This document shows positions 1-8,454 of a stretch of 64,000 bases of DNA, one piece after another. The stretch is from Nonomuraea muscovyensis (lineage in GTDB: Bacteria > Actinomycetota > Actinomycetes > Streptosporangiales > Streptosporangiaceae). The DNA is taken from assembly GCF_014207745.1 (NCBI RefSeq), contig NZ_JACHJB010000001.1:558001-622000 (forward strand), read 5' to 3'. How positions within the stretch are numbered: the first letter of the stretch is position 1; every line of letters starts with the position of its first letter. The notes below the pieces were generated by a model. It saw only the letters and a list, made by a program, of their open reading frames with translations, had not been told where the DNA came from and did not search any database. The position numbers were made by a program, and so were the translations under genes.

Positions 1-285
1 CACCTGTTCGTGCTGCTTGCCGGTGGCCAGCGCGGCCGCGACGGCGACCGCTTCGTCGTCGGCGAACATCAGGGGCGGCAGGCGCACGCCGCGGGCCAGC
101 CGGTAGCCGCCGTAGCGTCCGCGGACGGACTCGACGGGGATGTCCATGTCGCGCAGGGCGATGATGTAGCGGCGGACGGCGCGGGCGTCGACGTCCAGGC
201 GCCGGGCCAGTTCGTCGGCGGGCACCAGGCCGCGGTCTTGCAGGATCTCCAGCAGTGCCAGGACACGGGTCGCGGGACGGGACAC
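1..285 (-). CDS. HTH/WYL-type transcriptional regulator, N-terminal part (cut by window edge)
   Basis: The first 95 codons of a leftward gene that runs off the window. The start is a GTG at 285. The visible part opens with residues reading SRPATRVLALLEILQDRG and continues with a winged HTH-type segment (ADELARRLDVDARAVRRYI). It then has VRGRYGGYRLARG and the LPPLMFADDEAVAVAAAL stretch typical of the YafY/DeoR-like regulators that usually carry a WYL domain after the HTH. The WYL part, if present, lies outside the window. The gene is divergent from the hydrolase pair at 372-2134, so local control of that pair is plausible but is only an inference from position. Confidence 0.8.
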   Translation of the reverse strand, partial: MSRPATRVLALLEILQDRGLVPADELARRLDVDARAVRRYIIALRDMDIPVESVRGRYGGYRLARGVRLPPLMFADDEAVAVAAALATGKQHEQV

Positions 286-371
286 GGTCGCGATCCTAAT
301 GAGGGCAGAAAGCGTCCACAATCCTCCCTAGCCTTGCGCCGGTAGGAGATCGATCGAAGGGAGTCGACCCG

Positions 372-1070
372 GTGTCGACCATCGTTCTAGTCGGCGGTTC
401 GTTCCTCGGCGCATGGGCCTGGGAGCGCGTCACGCCGCTGCTGACCGCGTACGGCCAGCAGGTGCATCCGCTGACGCTCACCGGTTTCGGCGACCGCGCG
501 CATCTGGGCTCGGCGGACACGACGCTCACCACGCATGCCCGGGACATCACGGCCGCGATCGAGTACGCCGGACTGCGCGAGGTGGTGCTCGTGGCGCACT
601 CCTACGGCGGAGCCCCGGCCACGATCGCCGCCACCACGATTCCTGGACGGATCGCCCGCGTGGTCTACCTCGCCGCGCTCCTGCCCGAGCCGGGCAAGAG
701 CCTGTTCGACCTCACTCCAGCGCCCGTCGTCGAGGCGATCATGGAAACCGTCCGGGACGGGCGGATCCCGGTGATGAGCGACGAGATCATCGACGCCGGC
801 TTCGGCGAGCACGGGCTCACCCCCAAGGACCGGGCTTGGCTGCGGGCGCGTGGCGTCGGCCAGCCGATCGGCACCTACCGGGATCCGGCACCGGCCGATC
901 TCGGCGCGGCGCAGAGGCTGCCCCGCACCTACATCGCCTGCGCGGCCGACCCGGGCGGCCCGCCGCGCCTGCCGGACCTCGACGTGATCACGCTGGATGC
1001 CGGACACTGGCCGATGATCACCGAACCGGAGTCGCTGGCCCGGCTGCTGGACGAGGTGGCCCGGTCATGA
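372..1070 (+). CDS. Alpha/beta fold hydrolase
   Basis: A 232-residue single-domain alpha/beta hydrolase. The start is a GTG preceded by AGGGAG. The nucleophile elbow VAHSYGG places the catalytic Ser near residue 77, and the C-terminal catalytic His lies in DAGHWPM near residue 212. An oxyanion-type GGS follows the first strand. The fold resembles the AHL-lactonase/hydroxynitrile-lyase/salicylate-esterase-like group of short hydrolases, but the substrate cannot be read from sequence. The stop overlaps the start of the epoxide hydrolase (ATGA), so the two are very likely co-transcribed. The divergent HTH/WYL-type gene on the left is a candidate regulator. Confidence 0.85.
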   Translation: MSTIVLVGGSFLGAWAWERVTPLLTAYGQQVHPLTLTGFGDRAHLGSADTTLTTHARDITAAIEYAGLREVVLVAHSYGGAPATIAATTIPGRIARVVYLAALLPEPGKSLFDLTPAPVVEAIMETVRDGRIPVMSDEIIDAGFGEHGLTPKDRAWLRARGVGQPIGTYRDPAPADLGAAQRLPRTYIACAADPGGPPRLPDLDVITLDAGHWPMITEPESLARLLDEVARS

Positions 1071-2134
1071 TGCGGCCGTACCGCGTGGAGATCCCGCAAG
1101 AGAGCCTGGACGACCTTGCCGCCCGCCTGGCCGCGACCCGCTTCACCCACCCGCTGCCCGGCCACGGGCTCGGCGTGCCCGTCGACCGCGTCCGGCACCT
1201 GGTCGAGTACTGGCGCGACGGCTACGACTGGCGCGCCTGGGAACGGCGGATCAATGCCCATCCGCAGTTCATCACCAAAGTCGACGGGCTCGACGTGCAC
1301 TTCCTGCACATCCGTTGCGCCCGGCCGGACGCCCTGCCGCTCATCCTCACCCACGGCTGGCCCATGTCGGTAGCAGAGTACCTGCCACTGATCGAGCGGC
1401 TGAGCGACGCCTTCCATCTCGTCATCCCCTCGGTGCCCGGCTTCGGGTTCTCCGGCCCACCGCGAGAGCCGGGCTGGAACCGCCGCCGCGTCGCCGCGGC
1501 GTGGGCAGAGCTGATGCGCCGGCTCGGCTACGAGCGTTACGGCGCTCACGGCAACGACGTCGGCTCCCTGATCTCCATCGAGCTCGGACGCCTGGATCCG
1601 CACCGCGTCGTCGGGGTGCACGTCACCCAGATCTTCTCGCTGCCCTCCGGCGATCCGGCGGAGCGCGCCACACTGGGACCGGACGACCTGGCGAAACTGG
1701 CCGCCCTGGAAGCCTTCATGGCCAACCGGGGCGCCTACCTCACCCTCCACTCCACCCAGCCGCAGACCCTCGCGCACGCGCTCGCCGACTCCCCTGCCGG
1801 CCAACTGGCCTGGAACCTGCAGCTCTTCAGCGAAGCGGTGAGCGACGACTACATCATCACCAACGCCGCCATCCACTGGTTGACCGACACCGCCGGCAGC
1901 TCCGCCCTGATCGGCTATCACGGCAACCGGCCGCCCGCCGGACCGTCGACGGTCCCCCTGGGCCTGGCCCGCTTCGCAGACGACTTCTTCCCTTCCATCC
2001 GTCCACTCGCCGAACGCGACCACAGCGCCATCATGCACTGGAACACCTACGACAAAGGCGGACACCATGCCGCGCAGGAGGAGCCGCAGCTCCTCGCCGA
2101 CGACATCCGCGCGTTCTTCGCCGGCCGCCGATGA
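1067..2134 (+). CDS. Epoxide hydrolase family protein
   Basis: A 355-residue protein with an EHN N-terminal lid (MMRPYRVEIPQESLDDLAARL, residues 1-21) followed by an alpha/beta hydrolase core. Visible catalytic elements are the oxyanion motif HGWP (96-99), the nucleophile Asp in HGNDVGS (about residue 164), and the terminal His in GGHHAAQEEP (about 333). This matches the microsomal/JHEH-type epoxide hydrolase family, which opens epoxides to diols through an aspartyl ester. Two adjacent ATGs (1067 and 1070) are possible starts; either overlaps the upstream hydrolase stop by 1-4 nt. It converges on rsmB, with a 146-nt gap that shows no clear terminator. The natural substrate is unknown. Confidence 0.85.
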   Translation: MMRPYRVEIPQESLDDLAARLAATRFTHPLPGHGLGVPVDRVRHLVEYWRDGYDWRAWERRINAHPQFITKVDGLDVHFLHIRCARPDALPLILTHGWPMSVAEYLPLIERLSDAFHLVIPSVPGFGFSGPPREPGWNRRRVAAAWAELMRRLGYERYGAHGNDVGSLISIELGRLDPHRVVGVHVTQIFSLPSGDPAERATLGPDDLAKLAALEAFMANRGAYLTLHSTQPQTLAHALADSPAGQLAWNLQLFSEAVSDDYIITNAAIHWLTDTAGSSALIGYHGNRPPAGPSTVPLGLARFADDFFPSIRPLAERDHSAIMHWNTYDKGGHHAAQEEPQLLADDIRAFFAGRR

Positions 2135-2280
2135 CCTCACCGGGAAGCGCGGACGACCACGGCACCGTGGCCCACGACAAGACCTGAGGCACTTCGCGGC
2201 CTTTCCGCCAGGTCAGGCGCGTACGGTGGCGGTGGAGAGCTCCGGACGCACCGCGAGCGCCCCCGGTCGCCTGTACGTCC

Positions 2281-3783
2281 CTACGCGCGCTTGCGCAGCA
2301 GGGCCAGGAACATCGCGTCGGTGCCGTGGCGGTGCGGCCAGAACTGCGCGTAGGGGCCGTCGCCCAGCCCGTCGACCTCGGGCAGGTAGTGGCGGGCGTC
2401 GAGCGGGTCCACGTCGCCCCGCGCGGCCGTCACGTCCCCCACCACGACCCTGGTCTCGGCCAGGTGCGGCGAGCACGTCACGTACGCGACGACGCCGCCG
2501 GGGCGCACGGCGTCGAGGGCCGCGTCGAGCAGGTGGCGCTGCAGGCGGCCCAGCTCGGCGACGCCGCCCGGATCGCGCCGCCAGCGCGCCTCCGGCCGGC
2601 GGCGCAGCGCGCCGAGGCCGGTGCAGGGGGCGTCGAGCATGACCCGGTCGAACGTGCCCGGCCGCCACGCCGGCGCCGTGCCGTCGGCCGTGATCACGGC
2701 GGCGTCCGTCGTGGTCTGCCGGACCAGCCGGGCCCGGTGGTGCTGCACGTCGGACGCCACCAGCCGGGCCCCGCCCCGGAACGGCTCCGGCCGCTCCCCC
2801 GCGTCGCCGGGCCCGGCGGGCGCGGCAGGACCGGCGCCGGCGGCTCCGGGCTCCTGCCGGGTCTGGAGGGCGGCGAGGTCGCCGTGGACGGCGATGGCAT
2901 CGAGGAGTCCGGCCTTGCCGCCCGGTCCGGCGCACATGTCGAGCCACAGCTCGTCGCGCCCGTCCAGCGGCACGCGGGTCAGGGCGAGCGCCACGAGCTG
3001 GCTGGCCTCGTCCTGGACGGCGGCGCGGGTCTCGGCGACCGCGGGGATGCGGCCGGGGTCGCCCTCCGGCAGGTAGGCGGCGTACGGGGAGAACCGGCCC
3101 GACTCGGCGCCGGCGTCGGCCAGCTCCGCCACCGAGGCGCGGCCCGGCCGGGCCACCAGCGTGACGAGAGGGCGTTCGTTGTCGGCGGCGAGCAGCTCGG
3201 CGGTCTCCTCCATGCCGCCGCCGAGGGCGTCGCGGAAGGCGCTGACGATCCAGCGGGGATGGCTGTGGGCGACCGCCAGGTGGCCCGACAGGTCGTCGGC
3301 GGGGTCGGGGGCCACGATGGGGATCCACTCGTCGAGCGTCCTGGAGGCGATCTTGCGCAGGACCGCGTTGACGAACTTGGCGGCGCCCGCGCCGATCCGC
3401 AGGCGCACCAGGTCGACGGTGGTGCCGACGGCGGCGTGCGGCGGCACGCGCATCCTGAGCAGCTGGTGGGCGCCCAGGCGCAGCGCGTCGAGCACGTCGG
3501 GGTCGGGCCGGCGGTCGCTGCACAGCTCGATGACGGCGTCGTAGGTGCCGAGCCCGCGCAGGGTGCCGTAGGCCAGCTCGGTCGCCAGCGCCGCGTCGCG
3601 CCCCTTGAGGCCGCGTTCGCGCAGCAGCCGGGGGGCGAGCAGGTTGGCGTACGCGTCGCGCTCGTCGACGGCCCGCATGATGTCGAAGGCGGCGTTGCGT
3701 GCCTGGTCGCGCGCCGGTCTGCGGGGCCTGCCCGGCTGCCCGCCGCCGCGGCCCGCGGGCCCCCGGCCTCCCCGTGTCTTCAT
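2281..3783 (-). CDS. rsmB: 16S rRNA (cytosine(967)-C(5))-methyltransferase RsmB
   Basis: A 500-residue Sun/Fmu-family enzyme that methylates C967 of 16S rRNA using SAM. An N-terminal NusB-like RNA-binding domain follows a basic, Gly/Arg-rich leader (first ~25 residues). The methyltransferase part has the SAM-binding LDMCAGPGGKAG, DAPCTGLG (general Cys about 387) and the catalytic TCS (436-438). An insertion of roughly 35 Gly/Ala/Pro-rich residues follows VHGDLAALQ, between motif I and the ASDVQ strand; many actinobacteria have linkers here. It is last in the def-fmt-rsmB set, 178 nt after fmt. The long gap means it may have its own promoter. Confidence 0.95.
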   Translation of the reverse strand: MKTRGGRGPAGRGGGQPGRPRRPARDQARNAAFDIMRAVDERDAYANLLAPRLLRERGLKGRDAALATELAYGTLRGLGTYDAVIELCSDRRPDPDVLDALRLGAHQLLRMRVPPHAAVGTTVDLVRLRIGAGAAKFVNAVLRKIASRTLDEWIPIVAPDPADDLSGHLAVAHSHPRWIVSAFRDALGGGMEETAELLAADNERPLVTLVARPGRASVAELADAGAESGRFSPYAAYLPEGDPGRIPAVAETRAAVQDEASQLVALALTRVPLDGRDELWLDMCAGPGGKAGLLDAIAVHGDLAALQTRQEPGAAGAGPAAPAGPGDAGERPEPFRGGARLVASDVQHHRARLVRQTTTDAAVITADGTAPAWRPGTFDRVMLDAPCTGLGALRRRPEARWRRDPGGVAELGRLQRHLLDAALDAVRPGGVVAYVTCSPHLAETRVVVGDVTAARGDVDPLDARHYLPEVDGLGDGPYAQFWPHRHGTDAMFLALLRKRA

Positions 3784-3961
3784 CGTCTCCGGCTCTCGCT
3801 CGTGTTCTCGTTCGCGCCGCCCCGTCGGAAGCCGCGCTCGTCCATCCCGGCCCTGCCGGGGTCGCCCTGCCCGTACAACCCTGCCCGCACACCCGGGCCG
3901 CGCTCGGCCGGGTCACCGCCGCCCGGCGTCCGGCCGGCGGGCCGGCCCGGGCCCGGGGTGG

Positions 3962-4891
3962 TCAGGCGAACCGGTCGTCGCCGCCGACCCGCGCGCCGCG
4001 GGCCCAGTCGCCCGCGGTCATCAGTCTCTTGCCCTGCGGCTGGACCTCGCCCAGCTCGACGGGGTGGGTGGCCGTGCCGACCAGGACGGTGTCCTTGCCC
4101 GCGGCGATCGCCCCGGGCGGGAGCGGCTCGGCGGACGGCACGGGGCGGACCGGGCCCAGCTTGACCCGCTGCCCGCGGAAGGTGCTCCACGCGCCGGGAC
4201 CGGGGGTGCAGGCGCGCACCAGCCGGTCGACGCGCATGGCGGGCGCCGACCAGTCGACCTGCGCGTCGGCCACGTTGACCTTGGGGGCGACGCTCACCCC
4301 GTCGAGGGGCTGCGGGCGGGCCTCCAGGGTGCCGTCCGCGACGCCGTCGAGGGTGGCGGCCAGCAGCTCGGCGCCGGAGACGGCGAGCCGGTCGAGGAGG
4401 GTGCCGCTGGTGTCGTCGGGCCGGATCGGCTCGGTGACCACGCCGTAGACGGGCCCGGCGTCGAGCTCCTTGACGATCTGGAACGTCGAGGCGCCGGTGA
4501 TCTCGTCACCGTGCAGGATCGCGTGCTGGACCGGGGCGGCTCCGCGCCAGGCGGGCAGGATCGAGAAGTGGAGGTTGATCCAGCCGAGCCGGGGCACGTC
4601 GAGCGTGGCCTGCGGCAGCAGCGCCCCGTAGGCGACCACGGGGCAGCAGTCGGGCGCCAGCTCCGCCAGCCGGTCGAGGAACTCGGGAGCGCCGGCCTTC
4701 TCCGGGCGCAGCACCTCGATCCCCGCCTCCTCCGCCAGCTCGGCCACCGGCGAGGGGTGGACCTTGCGGCCGCGGCCGGACTGGGCGTCGGGCCGGGTGA
4801 CGACCGCGACGACCTCGTGCCGGGGGGAGTCGATCAGGGTGCGCAGGGACGGCAGCGCCGTCTCGGGTGTGCCCGCGAAGACCAGGCGCAT
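3962..4891 (-). CDS. fmt: Methionyl-tRNA formyltransferase
   Basis: Transfers a formyl group from 10-formyl-THF to initiator Met-tRNA. The sequence starts [19 protein letters not shown] and carries the formyltransferase signature [18 protein letters not shown] with the catalytic N-H-D set (DEITGASTF following), then a C-terminal OB-like tRNA-binding domain. It is 309 residues from the ATG at 4891, the usual family length. A GTG at 4897 is also possible and would give a 4-nt GTGA overlap with the def stop; GGAAAGG lies just upstream of both. The position immediately downstream of def makes functional sense because the two enzymes add and remove the same N-formyl group. Confidence 0.96.
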   Translation of the reverse strand: MRLVFAGTPETALPSLRTLIDSPRHEVVAVVTRPDAQSGRGRKVHPSPVAELAEEAGIEVLRPEKAGAPEFLDRLAELAPDCCPVVAYGALLPQATLDVPRLGWINLHFSILPAWRGAAPVQHAILHGDEITGASTFQIVKELDAGPVYGVVTEPIRPDDTSGTLLDRLAVSGAELLAATLDGVADGTLEARPQPLDGVSVAPKVNVADAQVDWSAPAMRVDRLVRACTPGPGAWSTFRGQRVKLGPVRPVPSAEPLPPGAIAAGKDTVLVGTATHPVELGEVQPQGKRLMTAGDWARGARVGGDDRFA

Positions 4892-4893
4892 CG

Positions 4894-5442
4894 TCACAGC
4901 GCCTTTCCGCCGGTGGCGTGCGGCGAGAACCGCACCGTGGGGGCCGACAGGCCGCTCCACTCCGCCTCGCGGATCGCCTTCATGGCGAGCTTGCGCTGCT
5001 TGGGGTCCATCCGGTCGATGAACAGGATGCCGTCGAGGTGGTCGGTCTCGTGCTGGAAGCACCGGGCCATCAGGTCGGTGCCCTCGAGGACGACGGGCTC
5101 GCCGTGCATGGTGAAGCCCTTGGCGACGGCGCGGATGGCCCGCGGCGTCGGGAACGACAGGCCGGGGAAGGACAGGCAGCCCTCCTCGCCCTCCTCGTCG
5201 AGCTCGGCCGACAGGTCGAGGTCGGGGTTGATCAGGTGGCCGAGCTGGTCGTCCACGTAGTAGGTGAACACCCGCAGCCCGACTCCGATCTGCGGGGCGG
5301 CCAGGCCGGCCCCCGGCGCGTCGATCATCGTGTCGGTGAGGTCTTTGACCAGCTTGCGGAGCTCCTTGTCGAAGTCGACGACCGGTGCCGCCGGGGTGGT
5401 CAGCACCGGGTCTCCGAACAGCCGGATCGACTGGATCGCCAA
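4894..5442 (-). CDS. def: Peptide deformylase
   Basis: A 182-residue metallo-hydrolase that removes the N-formyl group from nascent proteins. All three family motifs are intact: motif 1 [10 protein letters not shown] (44-53), motif 2 EEGCLSFPG with the metal ligand Cys89, and motif 3 QHETDHLDG with the HExxH metal ligands His131/His135 and catalytic Glu132. The ATG start begins [14 protein letters not shown]. Translation is probably coupled to fmt, because the stop overlaps the alternative fmt GTG. It sits 25 nt downstream of the 444-residue unknown gene. Confidence 0.97.
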   Translation of the reverse strand: MAIQSIRLFGDPVLTTPAAPVVDFDKELRKLVKDLTDTMIDAPGAGLAAPQIGVGLRVFTYYVDDQLGHLINPDLDLSAELDEEGEEGCLSFPGLSFPTPRAIRAVAKGFTMHGEPVVLEGTDLMARCFQHETDHLDGILFIDRMDPKQRKLAMKAIREAEWSGLSAPTVRFSPHATGGKAL

Positions 5443-5467
5443 AGGGTCACTCCGTTTCGTCGGTGGG

Positions 5468-6802
5468 TCAGCCCAGTTTAGTGTGCGCGAGGGAGCGCGC
5501 CTTCATCGCGGCTTTACGGGCTGCCTTGACGACGGCCGGATCGTCGTGGGCGGTGGCGAGCATGTCGAGGACGGCGATCGTGTCGGGGTGGCCGACGGCC
5601 GGCATGTCGTCGATGAGCCGGATCAGGTCCTCGCCGGGCTCCGGGGTGTCGAGCCGCCCGGCCGCCTGCCCCGACAGGTGCATGAGGGCGGCGAGCGAGT
5701 CGACCGCGAGCCAGGTGTGGTCCTCGGCGCTGAGCGCGGGGGCGTCGAGGTCGCGGATGTGCAGCCAGGACGCGGCGTAGCGGCGGGTCAGCGGCAGGCC
5801 GAGCGCCTCGCGCAACGGCGCCTCGGCCTCGGGGCCGAGCTCCTCGAGGATGGCGCCGACCGCTCCCCGCTGGCCGGCGGTGCCGTCGGCGGCGATCCGG
5901 ACGAGGTCGCGGGCGGCCTGCTCGGGCGGGCGGCGTTCGAGCCAGCCCGCGACGGCGCTCTGACTGGCCGTGCCCTTCACCAGGGCCTCGACCAGCTCGG
6001 CGGCCGACAGGTCGGCGAAGACCTCGACCTCGGCGGTGGTGGGCGCGTCGTGGCCCTCGCGCAGCAGGTCACGGCGGATGGCCCACACGCCGAGCGGGGT
6101 GAGCGCGGTGCGGCCGGAGCCGGTCTGCTCGACCAGCCCGCAGTAGCCGAGCAGGGACAGCGCCTCCAGCAGCTCGGCGGGCAGCGAGGCGGCGAGCCGG
6201 CGCATCGGGACGGCGCCGGGCTCGCAGGCGACCTCGTGGGACTGCAGGATGCCGCGGGCGAGGTTGGCGACGGCGACGCCGGAGCGCACGGAGTAGACGG
6301 TGGCGAGCATCTCGGCGAGGTGCTCGTCGACCACGGCGGAGCCGGTCAGCCCCTCGTCGGCCCGGTCGAGCACGTCCATGACGACGCCGTCCCAGAACTC
6401 CAGGGTGGCCTCGGCCGTGAGCCGCAGCGACAGCGGGCCGCGCGACGCCTGGCCGCGCATGATCCGGAGCAGGCCGGTGTTGACGGCGACGATCCACACC
6501 AGGCGCAGCCGCGCGGGGTCGAGGCCGAGCTCCGCGGCCGCCGCGGCCGCGTCGGGCTCGGTGAGCAGCCCCTCGGGTGTCACGGCGCGGCTGCCGGTCC
6601 AGCTCGTCAGCCGGATGGCGTCGGCGACCAGCGGCACGGTGGGGACCTGCGCGGCCAGCTCGGCGTCCGGCGCGAGCAGGACCGGAGGGAACGTCAGCGC
6701 CTCATGGTCGGCGCGCGTCTCCTGCGGCGGCCGGGCGGGCACCACGGCCTGCTCATCGATCAGCTTGCGCAGCTCGGCGAGGTCGTAGACGTTGTTGGCC
6801 AC
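5468..6802 (-). CDS. Hypothetical protein, paralogue of the upstream 521-aa protein
   Basis: A 444-residue protein that I do not recognise. It is rich in Ala/Leu/Glu with no signal peptide or membrane segment, and looks largely alpha-helical with HEAT-like stretches. Its C-terminal half aligns with the next gene upstream: both have an LTPLxVWAxR segment, an LVEALVxGxxxxxVAxWLxRRxPxxAAxxL segment, an EDHTWLAVDSLAAL-type stretch and an ending close to HPDxxxVLxxLxxxxxDxxVxKAARKAAxKAR. The very basic C-terminal tail is shared. It lies between priA and def in a block of translation and replication genes. The start ATG gives MANNVYDLAELRKLID. It is probably cytoplasmic; function unknown. Confidence 0.8.
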   Translation of the reverse strand: MANNVYDLAELRKLIDEQAVVPARPPQETRADHEALTFPPVLLAPDAELAAQVPTVPLVADAIRLTSWTGSRAVTPEGLLTEPDAAAAAAELGLDPARLRLVWIVAVNTGLLRIMRGQASRGPLSLRLTAEATLEFWDGVVMDVLDRADEGLTGSAVVDEHLAEMLATVYSVRSGVAVANLARGILQSHEVACEPGAVPMRRLAASLPAELLEALSLLGYCGLVEQTGSGRTALTPLGVWAIRRDLLREGHDAPTTAEVEVFADLSAAELVEALVKGTASQSAVAGWLERRPPEQAARDLVRIAADGTAGQRGAVGAILEELGPEAEAPLREALGLPLTRRYAASWLHIRDLDAPALSAEDHTWLAVDSLAALMHLSGQAAGRLDTPEPGEDLIRLIDDMPAVGHPDTIAVLDMLATAHDDPAVVKAARKAAMKARSLAHTKLG

Positions 6803-6839
6803 CCACGAAACTTACTGCACACCGGTCACAGGGGCGTAC

Positions 6840-8405
6840 TCATCTGATGGCCCGGGAGCGGGCTTTGAAGGCGGCCTTGCGCGCGGCCTTGGCGACGGTG
6901 GCGTCGGCGAGGGAGCGTCCCAGCAGCTCCAGGACCTCGACCACGTCGGGGTGGTCGACCTGCCACATCTCCTCGATGAGATGGGCGGGCGGTCCGGAGG
7001 CCGCCATGTTCTCCGAGAAGACGTCGGGATCCTCCTCGGCGGCCGGCAGGGCGAGCGCCAGCATGTCGACGCTGACCCAGAGCAACTCCTCCTGGGTGAG
7101 CGAGGGGGCAGGCAGCCCGCGGGCCGCCAGCCAGTGGATGGCGTGCGGCCGCAGCTCGGGCTCGTCGAGGCCGCCGCGCACCGCGGTCTCGGCCTCGACG
7201 CCGAGTTGGTCGACGATGGTGACCGCGATGCCGCGGGCCACGGCGGGCGCGCCCGAGGCGGCGCCGAGCAGCTCGGCGGCGGCCTCGGCCGGGCTACGGC
7301 GGCCGAGCCAGCGGGCGATGTCGTCCTCGGCCACCTCGGCCGGCACGCCGTCGAGCAGCCCCTCGATGAGGCCGGTGGCGTCGGCCTCGGCCAGGTCCGG
7401 GGCCTGGGGGGCGTCGATGCCGAGGGTGAGGTAGTGCTCGCGCAGCGCCCACACGGCGAGCGGGGTGAGCCCGGCGTCGTCGCCGGTCACCTCGACCAGG
7501 CCGCACCAGGCGAGCCGGTCGAGCGTGGCGGTGACGTCGGTCTCGCCGCCGTCGGCGGCCTCCTCCAGGTATTCGCCGACCACGGCGATGGGCACGCGGG
7601 TGCGGACCCGGTAGAGCATGTCGAACAGGTCGTACAGCTCGTGGTCGGTGTCGGCGCTGCCGGTGACCGCGCCGCCGGTGTCGTGCTCGACGAGATGGGC
7701 CACGATCCGGGCCCACTGGCGCAGCGTCCCGCCGGGCTCGTCCGGCCCGCCATGCCCGTCCGGCCCGCCCTGCTCGTCCGGCGGCTCGGCGTCGAGGAGC
7801 CGGCGCAGGTCGGCGACCAGGTCGTAGTGCGGGCCCGGTCCGCGCAGCTCGGCCCAGAGCGGGACGTCCGCGAGGCCGGCCAGCAACTCCTCGGGCGAGG
7901 CGGTGCGTACGGCGGGCAGCGGCGAGCAGCCGGGGCACTCGCAGGGTGCCTCCCCCAGATCGGGCACCTCGCCGGACGGGATCGTGATCGACTGCTCCAG
8001 CGACTCCGGCCCGATCGAGCTGAACAGGCTCTTGGCCATGCCGAAGTTGGCCTCGTCGGCGAGCGCCTCCGGCAGCCGCGGCTCGATGTCGGCGATCCGC
8101 TCGCGCATGGCGGCCGCGGTGCGGCCGCAGACCTGGCCTGTGTCCTCCAGGTGGTCGACCAGCGTACGCGCGGCGGCCACGGTCTGCGGGGCGCTCTCGG
8201 GCGGGGCGATGACCTTGCGGGGATAGATGGACAGCAACAGTTCGTCGAAGGTCTCGGGAGTGAAGTCGCCCGGTTCGTCGACGTTCAGGTAGTCGCTGGC
8301 GTAGTCGCAGAGCAGCCGGACCTCGTCCGCGTCCACCTCGACGCCCCGCGCCCGGCCCCAAGCACGCAGGTCGTCGATGGCCTGGTTCACCCATTCGATC
8401 GACAC
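6840..8405 (-). CDS. Hypothetical protein, paralogue of the downstream 444-aa protein
   Basis: A 521-residue unknown protein. Residues ~1-200 (MSIEWVNQAIDDLRAWGRARG onward) have no counterpart in the neighbour. They include a small Cys cluster, CECPGC, that could bind a metal or be a disulphide-prone loop. An acidic, Gly/Pro-rich linker (PPDEQGGPDGHGGPDEPGG) follows. The C-terminal ~300 residues match the neighbour, down to the basic VAKAARKAAFKARSRAIR end. The pair therefore arose by duplication with gain or loss of an N-terminal domain. It starts at an ATG 49 nt from the priA stop and is probably co-transcribed with priA and the neighbour. No enzyme motif seen. Confidence 0.8.
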   Translation of the reverse strand: MSIEWVNQAIDDLRAWGRARGVEVDADEVRLLCDYASDYLNVDEPGDFTPETFDELLLSIYPRKVIAPPESAPQTVAAARTLVDHLEDTGQVCGRTAAAMRERIADIEPRLPEALADEANFGMAKSLFSSIGPESLEQSITIPSGEVPDLGEAPCECPGCSPLPAVRTASPEELLAGLADVPLWAELRGPGPHYDLVADLRRLLDAEPPDEQGGPDGHGGPDEPGGTLRQWARIVAHLVEHDTGGAVTGSADTDHELYDLFDMLYRVRTRVPIAVVGEYLEEAADGGETDVTATLDRLAWCGLVEVTGDDAGLTPLAVWALREHYLTLGIDAPQAPDLAEADATGLIEGLLDGVPAEVAEDDIARWLGRRSPAEAAAELLGAASGAPAVARGIAVTIVDQLGVEAETAVRGGLDEPELRPHAIHWLAARGLPAPSLTQEELLWVSVDMLALALPAAEEDPDVFSENMAASGPPAHLIEEMWQVDHPDVVEVLELLGRSLADATVAKAARKAAFKARSRAIR

Positions 8406-8454
8406 AGAGGCACGCTAACGGCTGGCTTACAGATGAGCGAATCGGGGATCTCGG

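Noticed and set aside
413..1066. Upstream extension of the epoxide hydrolase frame
   Set aside because: The extra sequence is the out-of-frame shadow of the alpha/beta hydrolase; the ATG at 1067 fits the EHN-domain start and the ATGA overlap.
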